A stretch of DNA of 43,473 bases from Thalassotalea sp. 42_200_T64. Its GTDB lineage: Bacteria > Pseudomonadota > Gammaproteobacteria > Enterobacterales > Alteromonadaceae. Positions 16,474-24,468 of this stretch are shown here, one piece after another; positions within the stretch are counted from its first letter, which is position 1, and every line of letters starts with the position of its first letter. The stretch is taken from the NCBI GenBank assembly GCA_002162925.1, contig MABC01000070.1, forward strand, positions 79,689 to 123,161. Reading direction: 5' to 3'. The notes below the pieces were generated by a model. The model was not told the DNA's origin. It saw only the letters and a list, made by a program, of their open reading frames with translations, and made no database searches. The translations under genes and the position numbers were made by a program.

Positions 16474-17165
16474 CCGTTGGCCCTAATGTTTACGGCTTTT
16501 TCAGAACGGAAATTCAGCAAATAAATTAATGCCAATAATACCACCGAACCAATCATCAGGCTGCCAGCTAACCAGTGTGCGGTGCTGTAATTCAGCGCTT
16601 CAACATGGTCAAACAAGGCAATGGATAATACTCTGGTTTCACCTGGAATATTACCGCCAATCATGAGGATCACACCAAATTCACCGACGGTATGAGCAAA
16701 ACCTAAACTTGCTGCGGTAATGAAGCTCGCTTTGGTCATTGGCACAACAATATGAAAAAATCTGTCTATTGGCCCGGCACCCAACATGGCCCCGGCTTCC
16801 GATAAATTATCACCAAGTTGTTCAAAGGTTTTTTGCAGCGGTTGTACCACAAAAGGTAAAGAATAAATTACCGAACCAATTAAAATTCCGGTGAAACTAA
16901 AGGCTAATGAAGTTCCTGTTAGGTCTTTAAAAAATTTGCCAGTGGGGTTGGTTGGTGAAAATAAAATAAGTAAATAAAAGCCGAGCACAGTCGGCGGTAA
17001 CACTAATGGCAGAGCAACGATGGCTTCGAGAATGACTTTAAAACGACTTTTAATTTTACTGAGATACCACGCCAGTGGCGTACCTATTATCAGGAGAATG
17101 ATAGTGGTAATCGTTGCCAGTTTCAGTGTGGTGGCCAACGCTAACCATTCGTTATAGTTTGCCAC
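16470..17165 (-). CDS. modB: Molybdate ABC transporter permease ModB
   Basis: This is a 231-residue inner-membrane permease with about five transmembrane helices and the permease loop EAGAMLGAGPIDRFFHIVVP that contacts the ATPase. The block ALPLVLPPTVLGFYLL is typical of ModB. The start codon is GTG and lies inside the end of modA as read here (14-base overlap). It forms the channel of the molybdate importer with ModC. Confidence 0.93.
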   Translation of the reverse strand: MANYNEWLALATTLKLATITTIILLIIGTPLAWYLSKIKSRFKVILEAIVALPLVLPPTVLGFYLLILFSPTNPTGKFFKDLTGTSLAFSFTGILIGSVIYSLPFVVQPLQKTFEQLGDNLSEAGAMLGAGPIDRFFHIVVPMTKASFITAASLGFAHTVGEFGVILMIGGNIPGETRVLSIALFDHVEALNYSTAHWLAGSLMIGSVVLLALIYLLNFRSEKAVNIRANG

Positions 17166-18057
17166 TGCTGCTACCTGTTACTTGTGTTTCCTCAGCAATA
17201 TCAGTGGCGCTATTATTTAGCTTAGCTGTCGCCACTTGTTTTTCCGTTTGCGGATTGCGATTATTTTTATTATGCACTGCGCTATCTAGATCAGGTTTTA
17301 CTTTATCAGGGGGGGGTAACGCCTGTTGATAGCCTGTTTCCACTATCATCTTTTGTGCCTTATCGGTTAACAAAAACTCAAAAAACTGTATTGCAAGTTC
17401 AGTATTCTCGGAGTGTTTTAATACTACCATTTGTTGTTCTAGCGGTTTATGTAAATGGCTATCAATTAAAACCCCATGGCCAACCTTTGAATTTAATAAT
17501 TGTGAATAAGAAATAAAACCGTAGTTTACCGCACCGGTAACAATCTGCTGATAGGTTTGATTGATATTATTGCCAACAATTAAATTGTCGTCATATTTAC
17601 TCCATAATCCCAGTGAGATTAGCGTTTGCTTTGCCGCCAATCCATATGGCGCTATGTGCGGCCCGGCCAGGGCTAAACGGCCAGAATACTCATTAAGATC
17701 CTGCAAGCTGATTTCAATGTCGCTATTGGCTGACCACAATGCTAATTGTCCTATGGCATATGTTTCCCGGTAATTTTCATAGATAAAGCCCTGCTCTTCG
17801 AGCAATTGCGGACGACGAACATCGGCGGCTAATAAAATATCAAAAGGGGCGCCGTGGCGAATTTGTTGATATAACACGCCCGTTGAGGCCTGAGATATTT
17901 GCGATTTGTGTGGGTGAGTTTTTGCAAACTCGTTAAGCAATTTTTCTACCGGTTTGGCAAAATTTGCAGCGACAGCGACTCGCAGTTTTGTTGCCGAGGC
18001 AAAAACACTGAAACAGGATAAAATTACGAATGTCAGCAGAACTCTTCGAGCTACCAC
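17152..18057 (-). CDS. modA: Molybdate-binding protein ModA with unusual C-terminal tail
   Basis: This is the periplasmic molybdate-binding protein: a signal peptide ending near VFASA, then LRVAVAANFAKPVEKL, QASTGVLYQQIRHGAPFDIL, LAADVRRP and NYGFISYSQL. The binding-protein fold ends around residue 250, the normal length of ModA. The frame then passes through LPPP, encoded by a run of eight C, and continues for 51 hydrophilic, low-complexity residues that match no ModA feature. One extra C would stop the protein at LPPP; one less would stop it after six codons. The GTG start is preceded by GAGG and overlaps the moaE end by seven bases. The tail may be real, a phase-variable product, or a sequencing indel. 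Confidence 0.88.
   Translation of the reverse strand: MVARRVLLTFVILSCFSVFASATKLRVAVAANFAKPVEKLLNEFAKTHPHKSQISQASTGVLYQQIRHGAPFDILLAADVRRPQLLEEQGFIYENYRETYAIGQLALWSANSDIEISLQDLNEYSGRLALAGPHIAPYGLAAKQTLISLGLWSKYDDNLIVGNNINQTYQQIVTGAVNYGFISYSQLLNSKVGHGVLIDSHLHKPLEQQMVVLKHSENTELAIQFFEFLLTDKAQKMIVETGYQQALPPPDKVKPDLDSAVHNKNNRNPQTEKQVATAKLNNSATDIAEETQVTGSSSGKL
17309..17316. repeat. Homopolymer tract (G8 / C8 on the coding strand) in modA
   Basis: Eight consecutive G on the plus strand lie at the junction between the ModA fold and its extra tail. Reading frames with 7 or 9 bases both stop almost at once, so the tract length sets the ModA C-terminus. Confidence 0.9.
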
Positions 18058-18506
18058 TTATTTGCCTCTTGCGTATCTTTCGCTTTTGCTGCTACCCAAC
18101 GTTCTCCTTGTTCGGTCAGCTCTTTTTTCCAAAATGGGGCACTTACTTTTAAGTAATCCATGATAAATTCTGCCGCCATGAATGCGTCTTGTCGGTGTTT
18201 ACTGGTGATGCCAACAAAGACAATCTTTTCACCGAGTGACAATTGCCCAAAGCGATGAATCACGCTAATGTTGCCAAGTTGCCAGCGCTCTCTTGCTTGT
18301 TGTGTAATATCAAACAAACATTTTTCCGTCATTCCGGCATAATGCTCTAGAAACAAATGCTTTACCTGACAGCCATCATTGTTATTTCTCACCCGGCCGA
18401 CAAAAGTCACAGTGGCACCATCAACCAGGTTATTATCTTCTAAAGTATCAACTTCTTTGGCAAAATCAAAGTCTTGTTGTTGAACTTTTATGCTGTTTAA
18501 GCTCAT
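18051..18506 (-). CDS. moaE: Molybdopterin synthase catalytic subunit MoaE
   Basis: MoaE inserts sulfur carried by MoaD into precursor Z to make molybdopterin. The 151-residue protein has VTFVGRVRNNNDG, FLEHYAGMTEKCL, VIHRFGQLSLGE, SKHRQDAFMAAEFIMDYLK and the active-site block APFWKKE. The ATG at 18506 is preferred; it lies one base after the moaD stop and behind GGTGG. A GTG at 18515 would add three residues and overlap moaD. The end overlaps modA by seven bases, so all these genes are likely on one transcript. Confidence 0.93.
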   Translation of the reverse strand: MSLNSIKVQQQDFDFAKEVDTLEDNNLVDGATVTFVGRVRNNNDGCQVKHLFLEHYAGMTEKCLFDITQQARERWQLGNISVIHRFGQLSLGEKIVFVGITSKHRQDAFMAAEFIMDYLKVSAPFWKKELTEQGERWVAAKAKDTQEANKW

Positions 18507-18507
18507 T

Positions 18508-18759
18508 TTAGCCACCGGTTACTGGTGGGAAAAAGGCTAGGGTATCATTATTCTTTAGTGATTGCGCATCATCAACCATGGTTTGGTTTACCGCCACCAA
18601 TACCGTTGGGTCGGTGAACACTTTTTGCCAATCAGCGCCTTTTTTCGACAGTGAAGCTTTAACATCACTAATGGTATTCGCCTCGGCGTTCAGCTTTAGT
18701 TCCAGCTCTGCGCAATCAAGTTGCTCGCGAATAGCGGCAAAAAATAATACTTTAATCAT
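18508..18759 (-). CDS. moaD: Molybdopterin synthase sulfur-carrier subunit MoaD
   Basis: This is an 83-residue ubiquitin-like protein: MIKVLFFAAIREQLDC at the N-terminus and the essential Gly-Gly end (FFPPVTGG), whose last glycine becomes a thiocarboxylate after MoeB acts on it. The frame stays open 37 codons further upstream, but that part lies over moaC and does not fit MoaD. The ATG at 18759 follows AGAGAG, 13 bases after moaC. It pairs with MoaE encoded next. Confidence 0.93.
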   Translation of the reverse strand: MIKVLFFAAIREQLDCAELELKLNAEANTISDVKASLSKKGADWQKVFTDPTVLVAVNQTMVDDAQSLKNNDTLAFFPPVTGG

Positions 18760-18772
18760 TTGTTCTGCTCTC

Positions 18773-19249
18773 TTAATCTCTGGTCCAGTGGCCACTTTTG
18801 CCACCTTGTTTTTCCAGCACTTTAATCCCTGAAATAACCATTGCCGGATCCACTGCTTTACACATATCAAACAGGGTAAGAGCAGTAACCGATGCTGCGG
18901 TTAGCGCTTCCATTTCAACCCCGGTTTTACCGGCAAGGCGACACATGGTTTCAATGCGCACCCGGTTTTTATCCATTTGCAGTTCAAAGTCGACCTGCAC
19001 TTTGGTTAACATTAATGGATGACATAGTGGAATTAAATCACTGCATTTTTTTGCCGCCTGAATACCGGCGATGCGAGCTACGGCAAATACATCGCCTTTG
19101 GCATGTTCGCCACTGGCAATTAATGCCAGAGTACCAGCACTCATTTGAATATAACCTTCCGCCCATGCGGTTCGAGTAGTGATTGCTTTTTCACTAACAT
19201 CCACCATGTTGGCTTCGCCTTTGGCATTTAGGTGGGTTAAATCACTCAT
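18773..19249 (-). CDS. moaC: Cyclic pyranopterin monophosphate synthase MoaC
   Basis: MoaC turns the MoaA product into cyclic pyranopterin monophosphate. The 158-residue protein has all main blocks: [47 protein letters not shown], and [20 protein letters not shown] followed by CKAVDP. Length is normal. It lies three bases after moaB and 13 before moaD, so it is in the operon core. Confidence 0.95.
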   Translation of the reverse strand: MSDLTHLNAKGEANMVDVSEKAITTRTAWAEGYIQMSAGTLALIASGEHAKGDVFAVARIAGIQAAKKCSDLIPLCHPLMLTKVQVDFELQMDKNRVRIETMCRLAGKTGVEMEALTAASVTALTLFDMCKAVDPAMVISGIKVLEKQGGKSGHWTRD

Positions 19250-19252
19250 GGT

Positions 19253-19804
19253 TTACCCTCGGCTTTGACATTTTTCAGCCAAACCTAAATGTGGGACAAA
19301 ATTACATGGCCGGTGACTGGCATCTAACTGCTCTTTAATCACTTTATCCCAAGCGGTTTTACAAGCGTTGGTGGAACCAGGTACACAGAAAATAACGGTT
19401 TTATTGGCCATACCCGCAAACGCGCGAGACTGAATGGTTGAGGTACCAATTTCTTCATAAGACACCAGGCGGAAGATCTCGCCAAAGCCTTCTACTTGCT
19501 TATCAAATAACGGCATTAACGCTTCAGGAGTATTATCTCTGTCGGTAAAACCAGTACCACCGGTGCAAACGACCGCATCAATATTATCGTCGGCGATCCA
19601 TTTCGATATGATCGCACGCAGTTGATAAACATCATCGATTACAATGGCTTTATCAACCAGTTTATGACCTGAATCTTTTAGGCGTTCAACTAATGCTTTG
19701 CCTGAGGTGTCGGTTTCTTCGTTGCGGGTATCTGAAACGGTTAATACTGCAATATTTAGTGGAACAAATTCTGCTACGCTCTTGTGAGAAGAGAGATTTG
19801 ACAT
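19253..19804 (-). CDS. moaB: Molybdenum cofactor biosynthesis protein MoaB (MogA-like)
   Basis: This 183-residue protein of the MoaB/Mog fold has AVLTVSDTRNEETDTSGKAL, the TGGTGFTDRDNTPEA motif and FCVPGSTNACKTAWDKVI. Proteins of this fold adenylate molybdopterin before metal insertion by MoeA; E. coli MoaB itself is poorly active and MogA does the work, but no mogA is seen in this window, so this gene may fill that role. It starts one base from mobA. Confidence 0.92.
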   Translation of the reverse strand: MSNLSSHKSVAEFVPLNIAVLTVSDTRNEETDTSGKALVERLKDSGHKLVDKAIVIDDVYQLRAIISKWIADDNIDAVVCTGGTGFTDRDNTPEALMPLFDKQVEGFGEIFRLVSYEEIGTSTIQSRAFAGMANKTVIFCVPGSTNACKTAWDKVIKEQLDASHRPCNFVPHLGLAEKCQSRG

Positions 19805-19805
19805 C

Positions 19806-20393
19806 TTATATCCTGCCTTTAGAAATATTCTGTTGTTGTTTTATCTGCATTGCCTGTTGCCACTCTTGTGGCGTATTGGTGTTGAGCAACGCTTGTTTGT
19901 TGTTAATGAATAATGATTGCGCATTCGTTAAGGCAAATACCTTTTTAAACGATGGGCCTTTGCCCGAGCTTAAAAACTCAGGGCTGTTAAATTGCTGCTG
20001 CAAAAAATCACTGAGCAGCGCATTTACTGGAATAAACGCAGGTAATGAACAATTATCAAAATGCGTTGCCTTATTGGCAAGTGACCCTTTTAAATGCAAT
20101 TCTTGCAAATGGCTGGCGCCGATAAATGGCATATCAACCGGGATAACTAATACCGAGCGTGGTTGATATTTTTGAATTAAGGTGAAAATTCCAGCCAACG
20201 GCCCACCTTGCTCTACCACATCGGCTATACCACCGCTGTTACTGCCAGATACGACAATATCACTGAGCTGACATTGCCCTAATAGTTGTTGGCAATGCTC
20301 AAGCATAGTGCGTTGTTGAATTTTCAGAAATGCTTTGTTTTCACCCATGCGTGACGATTGGCCACCCGCTACAATAATGCCTAAACAATCCAT
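19806..20393 (-). CDS. mobA: Molybdenum cofactor guanylyltransferase MobA
   Basis: MobA joins GMP to Mo-molybdopterin to give the bis-MGD form needed by DMSO-reductase-family enzymes such as NapA, encoded 6 kb away. The 195-residue protein shows the nucleotidyltransferase start LGIIVAGGQSSRMGENKAFL, a GGIADVVEQGGPLAGI block and PVDMPFIGA with the metal-binding Asp. It sits 11 bases after moaA. Confidence 0.92.
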   Translation of the reverse strand: MDCLGIIVAGGQSSRMGENKAFLKIQQRTMLEHCQQLLGQCQLSDIVVSGSNSGGIADVVEQGGPLAGIFTLIQKYQPRSVLVIPVDMPFIGASHLQELHLKGSLANKATHFDNCSLPAFIPVNALLSDFLQQQFNSPEFLSSGKGPSFKKVFALTNAQSLFINNKQALLNTNTPQEWQQAMQIKQQQNISKGRI

Positions 20394-20404
20394 TGATTTA
20401 TTCC

Positions 20405-21376
20405 TTAGCCGCCGAGCATTGATAAATGTTTAGTGGCGCCGGTGAAGCCGTCTTTTAAAAAGTGAGTCGCTTGTTTATTGTCGAGTAAACTGACAATTCG
20501 ACGTTGCAGTGCTGCCACATCATCATTTTGTATTTGTTCTCGTAACGATAAGCCCTCATCGGCAAATAAACATAAATGCAGTTTGCCTAATGAGCTTACT
20601 CGTAAGCGGTTGCAGGTATTACAAAAATCTTTCGCATAAGGCATGATCAAACCGATGGTACCTTGATAGTTAGGGTGTGCGTACACCTCTGCCGGTCCTG
20701 CAGTTTTATTGCGTATGGTTGGCATCCAGCCATTGGCCAATAACTGATTCTTTATGTGCTGGCCACTAACATGCTGTTGTTGATAAAATTCTTTATTATC
20801 ACCGGTTTGCATCAATTCAATAAAACGTAAACTGACCGGTTTATCTTTAACATAATTAAAAAATGTATTGAGATCATGAGCATTGTGCTCACGCATTAAT
20901 ACCGTATTAATTTTAATATTATTAAATCCGGCAGCCAAACCATTATCAATGCCCGATAATATGGTATCGAGTTTGTCTTGACCTGTGATGGCGTTAAATT
21001 GCCTCGGGTCAAGCGAGTCAATACTGATGTTAAGTGCATCCAGTCCCGCATCGGCCCATATTGGTAAGTGTTGTTCGAGTTTGTAACCATTCGAGGTTAA
21101 GGCGACGGTTTTTATGCCATCGGTTTGTTTACAGGCTTGAATAATTTCCGGCAGGTCTTTGCGCAGCGAAGGCTCGCCGCCGGTAATGCGAATTTTTTCT
21201 GTGCCTAAACTGGCAAACCCTGTGGCGATGCGTTTAATTTCAGCGAGCTTAAGAAAGTCGCGATCGTTATCGCACTGATAGCCATCAGGTAAACAGTAAG
21301 TGCAACGAAAGTTGCAAACGTCAGTAATCGATAGGCGCAGGTAATAAAACCTTCGGCCAAAGTTGTCTTGTAGCAT
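20405..21376 (-). CDS. moaA: GTP 3',8-cyclase MoaA
   Basis: MoaA is the radical-SAM enzyme that starts molybdopterin synthesis from GTP. The protein of 323 residues has the SAM cluster motif CNFRCTYC (Cys21, 25, 28), ITGGEPSLRKDL, and a second cluster with CNTCNRLR followed by a third Cys in LHLCLF. It ends in Gly-Gly, needed for activity in the family. An ATG at 21376 lies five bases after GGAAAGG; a GTG two codons earlier abuts the ribosome site and is less likely. It heads a ten-gene run. Confidence 0.95.
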   Translation of the reverse strand: MLQDNFGRRFYYLRLSITDVCNFRCTYCLPDGYQCDNDRDFLKLAEIKRIATGFASLGTEKIRITGGEPSLRKDLPEIIQACKQTDGIKTVALTSNGYKLEQHLPIWADAGLDALNISIDSLDPRQFNAITGQDKLDTILSGIDNGLAAGFNNIKINTVLMREHNAHDLNTFFNYVKDKPVSLRFIELMQTGDNKEFYQQQHVSGQHIKNQLLANGWMPTIRNKTAGPAEVYAHPNYQGTIGLIMPYAKDFCNTCNRLRVSSLGKLHLCLFADEGLSLREQIQNDDVAALQRRIVSLLDNKQATHFLKDGFTGATKHLSMLGG

Positions 21377-21416
21377 GTTCACCTTTCCAAATGGGGGAGG
21401 TTAACAGGTTTCCCTA

Positions 21417-21460
21417 TTAGCCCTGGTAGCATATAGCTTATAGCTTATAACTACGGCTAA
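21417..21460 (-). promoter_or_regulatory. Leader hairpin upstream of moaA
   Basis: The moaA 5' region can fold: TTAGCC+GTAG pairs with CTAC+GGCTAA with a three-base bulge around a 21-base loop that contains repeated TATAGCT. Nearer the gene, ACCTCCCC can partly pair with the GGAAAGGT ribosome site. Many gammaproteobacterial moaA leaders carry the Moco RNA motif; I cannot match this one to that consensus, so it is a structural candidate only. Confidence 0.3.
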
Positions 21461-21557
21461 GATTTCATCTCACAGAAAAGGTTTAAATTAAGACTTAAGT
21501 TAACACTTAAACTGGGGCTTAGAAATACGAAGCTCGGCGATTAAAAATATGTTGTAC

Positions 21558-21601
21558 GTATATGGCAAGTACACTATTTAGTTAGTGCACTTGCCATATA
21601 C
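21558..21601 (-). terminator. Long hairpin 2 downstream of the porin
   Basis: A 17-bp inverted repeat with a single mismatch (21558-21574 with 21585-21601, GTATATGGCAAGT-CAC) and a 10-base loop. It directly follows another hairpin in the porin 3' region and may protect the mRNA 3' end or add to termination. Confidence 0.55.
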
Positions 21602-21605
21602 ACTA

Positions 21606-21637
21606 ACACTTTATTGGCGCAGGCGCCAATAAAGTGT
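21606..21637 (-). terminator. Hairpin 1 downstream of the porin
   Basis: A perfect 15-bp stem, ACACTTTATTGGCGC paired with its complement (21606-21620 with 21623-21637), with only two bases between arms. It begins 23 bases after the porin stop. No T tract follows; instead the second hairpin comes four bases later. Confidence 0.65.
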
Positions 21638-21660
21638 AGATAAACGGATTAAGCGATTGC

Positions 21661-22869
21661 TTAGAAGTTAGCAGTTACCATCAACCAGATTTTAGTGGTA
21701 TCGGTTGCATAGTCATCGGCTGAGTAGCTAGCCGCTTTTAATAAACCAGATACTTGCTTGTTAAATTTGTATCCCGCAGCAATGTTAAACTCACTACCGT
21801 ATTCGTCGTTACCTTCGTCAGCTTCATAAACATGGTAAGCGGCAGATAAACCAACAGGACCTACCTTAGTGGCACCTTTTAAGTAAGTATCAACAATACC
21901 GTCAGCTGGAGTGCCAAGGAATTTATCGGCAAAACCCTGGAATTTATGCAGAGTTGCTAATGGAGTAGAAAATGCTACATCACCATCGTCACTGCCGAGT
22001 ACTTCATAACCGCCACCGACGCTAAAGCTTTTAAACTTGGCCATTACTTCAGCAACCATGTAGCTTGCTTCAAAAGACGTTGTGTTATCGCCTGCGTCTT
22101 CCTGATTGGCATAACCGACTTTAACCGCTAAACCAGTACCACCTAGATCAAACTTACCATTATAAGTTGCACCCAATGTATTGCTTGAAGCAGACGCTGC
22201 ATTATCAAATTCTAAGCTGTAGTTGTATACCGTTACAGAGTGCTGTTTATTGAATGCATACTTGGCATTCACTAATACTACGTCACCGTGCAAATCAGAT
22301 TTAGTGCTATCTTCACCAAAAATACGGTTTACGTTGTATACATAACTGGCATCAAGAGTAAGGCCATCAACAGGTTTCACTTGTAAGCGGTAGCCATCGT
22401 AAGTTTGCTCATTTTGACGCCAGGCAACACCACCAACAAAACGTTGATCATCAAGTACGATGCGTTGACGACCAGCCGTTGCAGTGTAAAAACTACCAGA
22501 GTATTGTAAATAGGCTTGGTTAATTTCGCTGCCTTCCGGATCGGCCACTACGGCGTGATCGGTTACACCGTTTACTGTAGAGTTATAGCTATCGTTGCCA
22601 ATGGCGGTAATGTTATCCGCTTCAACTTTTGCACTAAAATTAGACACTTTACCAGTGGTAACGGTGATACGACTTTTCAATGTTGATGCCAGTGCTTCTT
22701 CTTGCACGCCATCTTGGTCAACGCTTTCTACACGATAACGTAAAGACACATCAACTTTAGACTCTTTTACCGCTTTTGAAACATCATCACCAATATTTGC
22801 TGAAGCTGTAAATGCGGTTGCTAAACCTAAACTCACTAAACTCAATTTTAAAGCATTTGATTTTCTCAT
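21661..22869 (-). CDS. Outer-membrane porin-like beta-barrel protein
   Basis: This 402-residue protein has a signal peptide (MRKSNALKLSLVSLGLAT, cleavage near ASA-NIGDD), many alternating strands and a C-terminal Phe (MVTANF), as expected of a trimeric or monomeric barrel. Blocks such as ALASTLKSRITVTTGKV, GRQRIVLDDQRFVGG and WRQNEQTYDGYRLQ resemble alginate-export/OprD-like porins; that family assignment is tentative. The solute is unknown. The AGGAG ribosome site is ideal. It is divergent from moeA across two FNR-like boxes and ends in paired hairpins. Its place beside molybdenum and nap genes suggests use under low oxygen, perhaps for anion entry. Confidence 0.75.
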   Translation of the reverse strand: MRKSNALKLSLVSLGLATAFTASANIGDDVSKAVKESKVDVSLRYRVESVDQDGVQEEALASTLKSRITVTTGKVSNFSAKVEADNITAIGNDSYNSTVNGVTDHAVVADPEGSEINQAYLQYSGSFYTATAGRQRIVLDDQRFVGGVAWRQNEQTYDGYRLQVKPVDGLTLDASYVYNVNRIFGEDSTKSDLHGDVVLVNAKYAFNKQHSVTVYNYSLEFDNAASASSNTLGATYNGKFDLGGTGLAVKVGYANQEDAGDNTTSFEASYMVAEVMAKFKSFSVGGGYEVLGSDDGDVAFSTPLATLHKFQGFADKFLGTPADGIVDTYLKGATKVGPVGLSAAYHVYEADEGNDEYGSEFNIAAGYKFNKQVSGLLKAASYSADDYATDTTKIWLMVTANF

Positions 22870-22883
22870 GACTTTCTCCTGGT

Positions 22884-22897
22884 AAGCGCTAGCGCTT
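22884..22897. promoter_or_regulatory. Palindrome in the porin leader
   Basis: AAGCGCTAGCGCTT is a perfect 14-bp palindrome ending 15 bases upstream of the porin ATG, just before the ribosome site. It could be an operator or fold as a leader hairpin. It resembles the AAGCGCTT core of the LacI-type sites at 7.9-8.2 kb, but with an inserted TAGCGC, so it is not the same site. Confidence 0.35.
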
Positions 22898-22966
22898 TTA
22901 TATTTTTAATGTTTGTATTTAATTCTTTTAATGGCGATATTTTCGGTTAATTTAACTCGCTAAACA

Positions 22967-22980
22967 TTGATATAAATCAG
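22967..22980. promoter_or_regulatory. FNR-like box (porin side)
   Basis: TTGATATAAATCAG matches the FNR consensus TTGATNNNNATCAA except for the end bases. It lies about 100 bases upstream of the porin start, with AATATC on the minus strand at a plausible -10 position (22936-22941). Confidence 0.55.
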
Positions 22981-23035
22981 CTTTTTTATCATTGAACATT
23001 TACTTTAAAATAAACTTTTTTTTACGTAAAAAAAT

Positions 23036-23049
23036 TTGATGTAAATCAC
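23036..23049. promoter_or_regulatory. FNR-like box (moeA side)
   Basis: TTGATGTAAATCAC differs from TTGATNNNNATCAA at the last two positions. GATATT at 23070-23075 is a plausible -10, which would put the box centre close to -41. It lies about 105 bases before the moeA start codon. Confidence 0.55.
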
Positions 23050-23152
23050 TTTTTGTTACTTTTGTGGGAGATATTTGGCGAAAATCATTTTGGCTTTTAC
23101 CGGCAATGAATTAGGATATAGGAACTATTCCCAATTTATTAAGAATGTGTTT

Positions 23153-24400
23153 ATGTCAGACTGTTGTTCAGCGCCAGGATTAATGGCCTTTGATCTTGCT
23201 TTAAAGCAATTGCTAGATAATGTGCCCGACCCAGAAAATAGCCAGCAAGTGGCGATTGAAAATGCTCTTGGCAAAGTATTGGCCGGTGATGTGATATCGC
23301 CAGTATTTGTGCCGCCTCATAATAATTCGGCGATGGATGGTTATGCCTTTAACTATCAGGTTAGTGTGCAGGCGATTAACGCCAATAGTGGCTTAGATAT
23401 TGTCGGTCGCTCCTTTGCTGGGGAACCGTTTACTGGTCAAACTCAACCGGGGCAGAGCATTAGGATCATGACTGGCGCAAAAATGCCAAGTTGTTGCGAT
23501 ACTGTGGTGATGCAAGAAAACACTGAGGTTAAAGATGGCCAACTGCATTTGATTAAAGCACCAGTTGCTAACAGCAATGTGCGCATACAAGGTGAAGACA
23601 TTCAGCTCAATGATAAAGTGCTTACTAAAGGCCACAAGCTAACCGCAATCAATATCGGTGTATTGGCATCATTGGGCATTGCCAAAATCGAAGTGTTCGC
23701 ACCATTGACCGTAGCCGTACTTTCTACCGGTGATGAACTGCGTACCCCAGGAGAGCCATTAAATGATGGTGATATTTATGAAAGCAACCGCTTTGCCTTA
23801 ATTGCTTTATTAGAAAAGTTGAACGTTAACATTCTTGATTTAGGCATCATTCGTGATGATAAAGCGGCAATTACCAATGCCTTCATTCAAGCGGATGTTG
23901 AGGCCGATGTGGTAATATCCAGCGGTGGCGTTTCGGTGGGCGAAGCGGATTACACCAAAGAGGTATTAGCGGAACTTGGTGAAATAAACTTTTGGAAAAT
24001 CGCGATGAAACCGGGCAAGCCATTTGCTTTTGGTAAACTTGCCAATAGCATTTTCTTTGGTCTGCCGGGCAACCCGGTGTCGGCTCTGGTTACCTTTTAT
24101 CAGCTTGCCACCCCAGGCATTGAAAAAATGCAGGGTTTACCGTTTAAAGCTAAGCCAAAGTTTTTAGCGAAAAGTACCAGCAAATTAAAAAAATCACCGG
24201 GTAGAATGGACTTTCAACGGGCTATTTTACATTTTAACGAAAACGGCGAGGCACAAGTGACCAGTACCGGCTCACAAGGTTCAGGCATTTTATCGAGTTT
24301 GGGCGCGGCCAATAGCTTTATCGTACTGGATTCAGAACAGGGCAGTGTAGAGGCTGGTGACATGGTATTTGTTGAACCCTACAGTGCCTTATTCCAATAG
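23153..24400 (+). CDS. moeA: Molybdopterin molybdenumtransferase MoeA
   Basis: MoeA inserts molybdenum into adenylated molybdopterin. The 415-residue protein contains PPHNNSAMDGYAFN, IMTGAKMPSCCDTVVMQE, STGDELRTPGEPLNDG, SSGGVSVGEADYTKEV and GLPGNPVSALVTFY, covering all four domains. The ATG at 23153 (MSDCCSAPGLM) fits the family; an in-frame TTG at 23075 would add 26 residues with no resemblance. The gene is separate from the moa/mod run and divergent from the porin, with an FNR-like box upstream. Confidence 0.94.
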   Translation: MSDCCSAPGLMAFDLALKQLLDNVPDPENSQQVAIENALGKVLAGDVISPVFVPPHNNSAMDGYAFNYQVSVQAINANSGLDIVGRSFAGEPFTGQTQPGQSIRIMTGAKMPSCCDTVVMQENTEVKDGQLHLIKAPVANSNVRIQGEDIQLNDKVLTKGHKLTAINIGVLASLGIAKIEVFAPLTVAVLSTGDELRTPGEPLNDGDIYESNRFALIALLEKLNVNILDLGIIRDDKAAITNAFIQADVEADVVISSGGVSVGEADYTKEVLAELGEINFWKIAMKPGKPFAFGKLANSIFFGLPGNPVSALVTFYQLATPGIEKMQGLPFKAKPKFLAKSTSKLKKSPGRMDFQRAILHFNENGEAQVTSTGSQGSGILSSLGAANSFIVLDSEQGSVEAGDMVFVEPYSALFQ

Positions 24401-24468
24401 TATCAATTTGATTTTCTTCAATTAATCCAAAGTGGCTCGTTGCTTTTTTTTGCCATAAAAAAGACTAT

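Noticed and set aside
18760..18870. Upstream extension of moaD
   Set aside because: The extra 37 codons lie within moaC and do not fit MoaD; the ATG at 18759 has a ribosome site and family N-terminus.
22967..23049. CRP sites
   Set aside because: TTGAT-N4-ATCA spacing fits FNR; the TGTGA-N6-TCACA pattern is not present.
23075..23152. Longer MoeA from TTG
   Set aside because: The added residues do not resemble MoeA and would start near the predicted transcription start.
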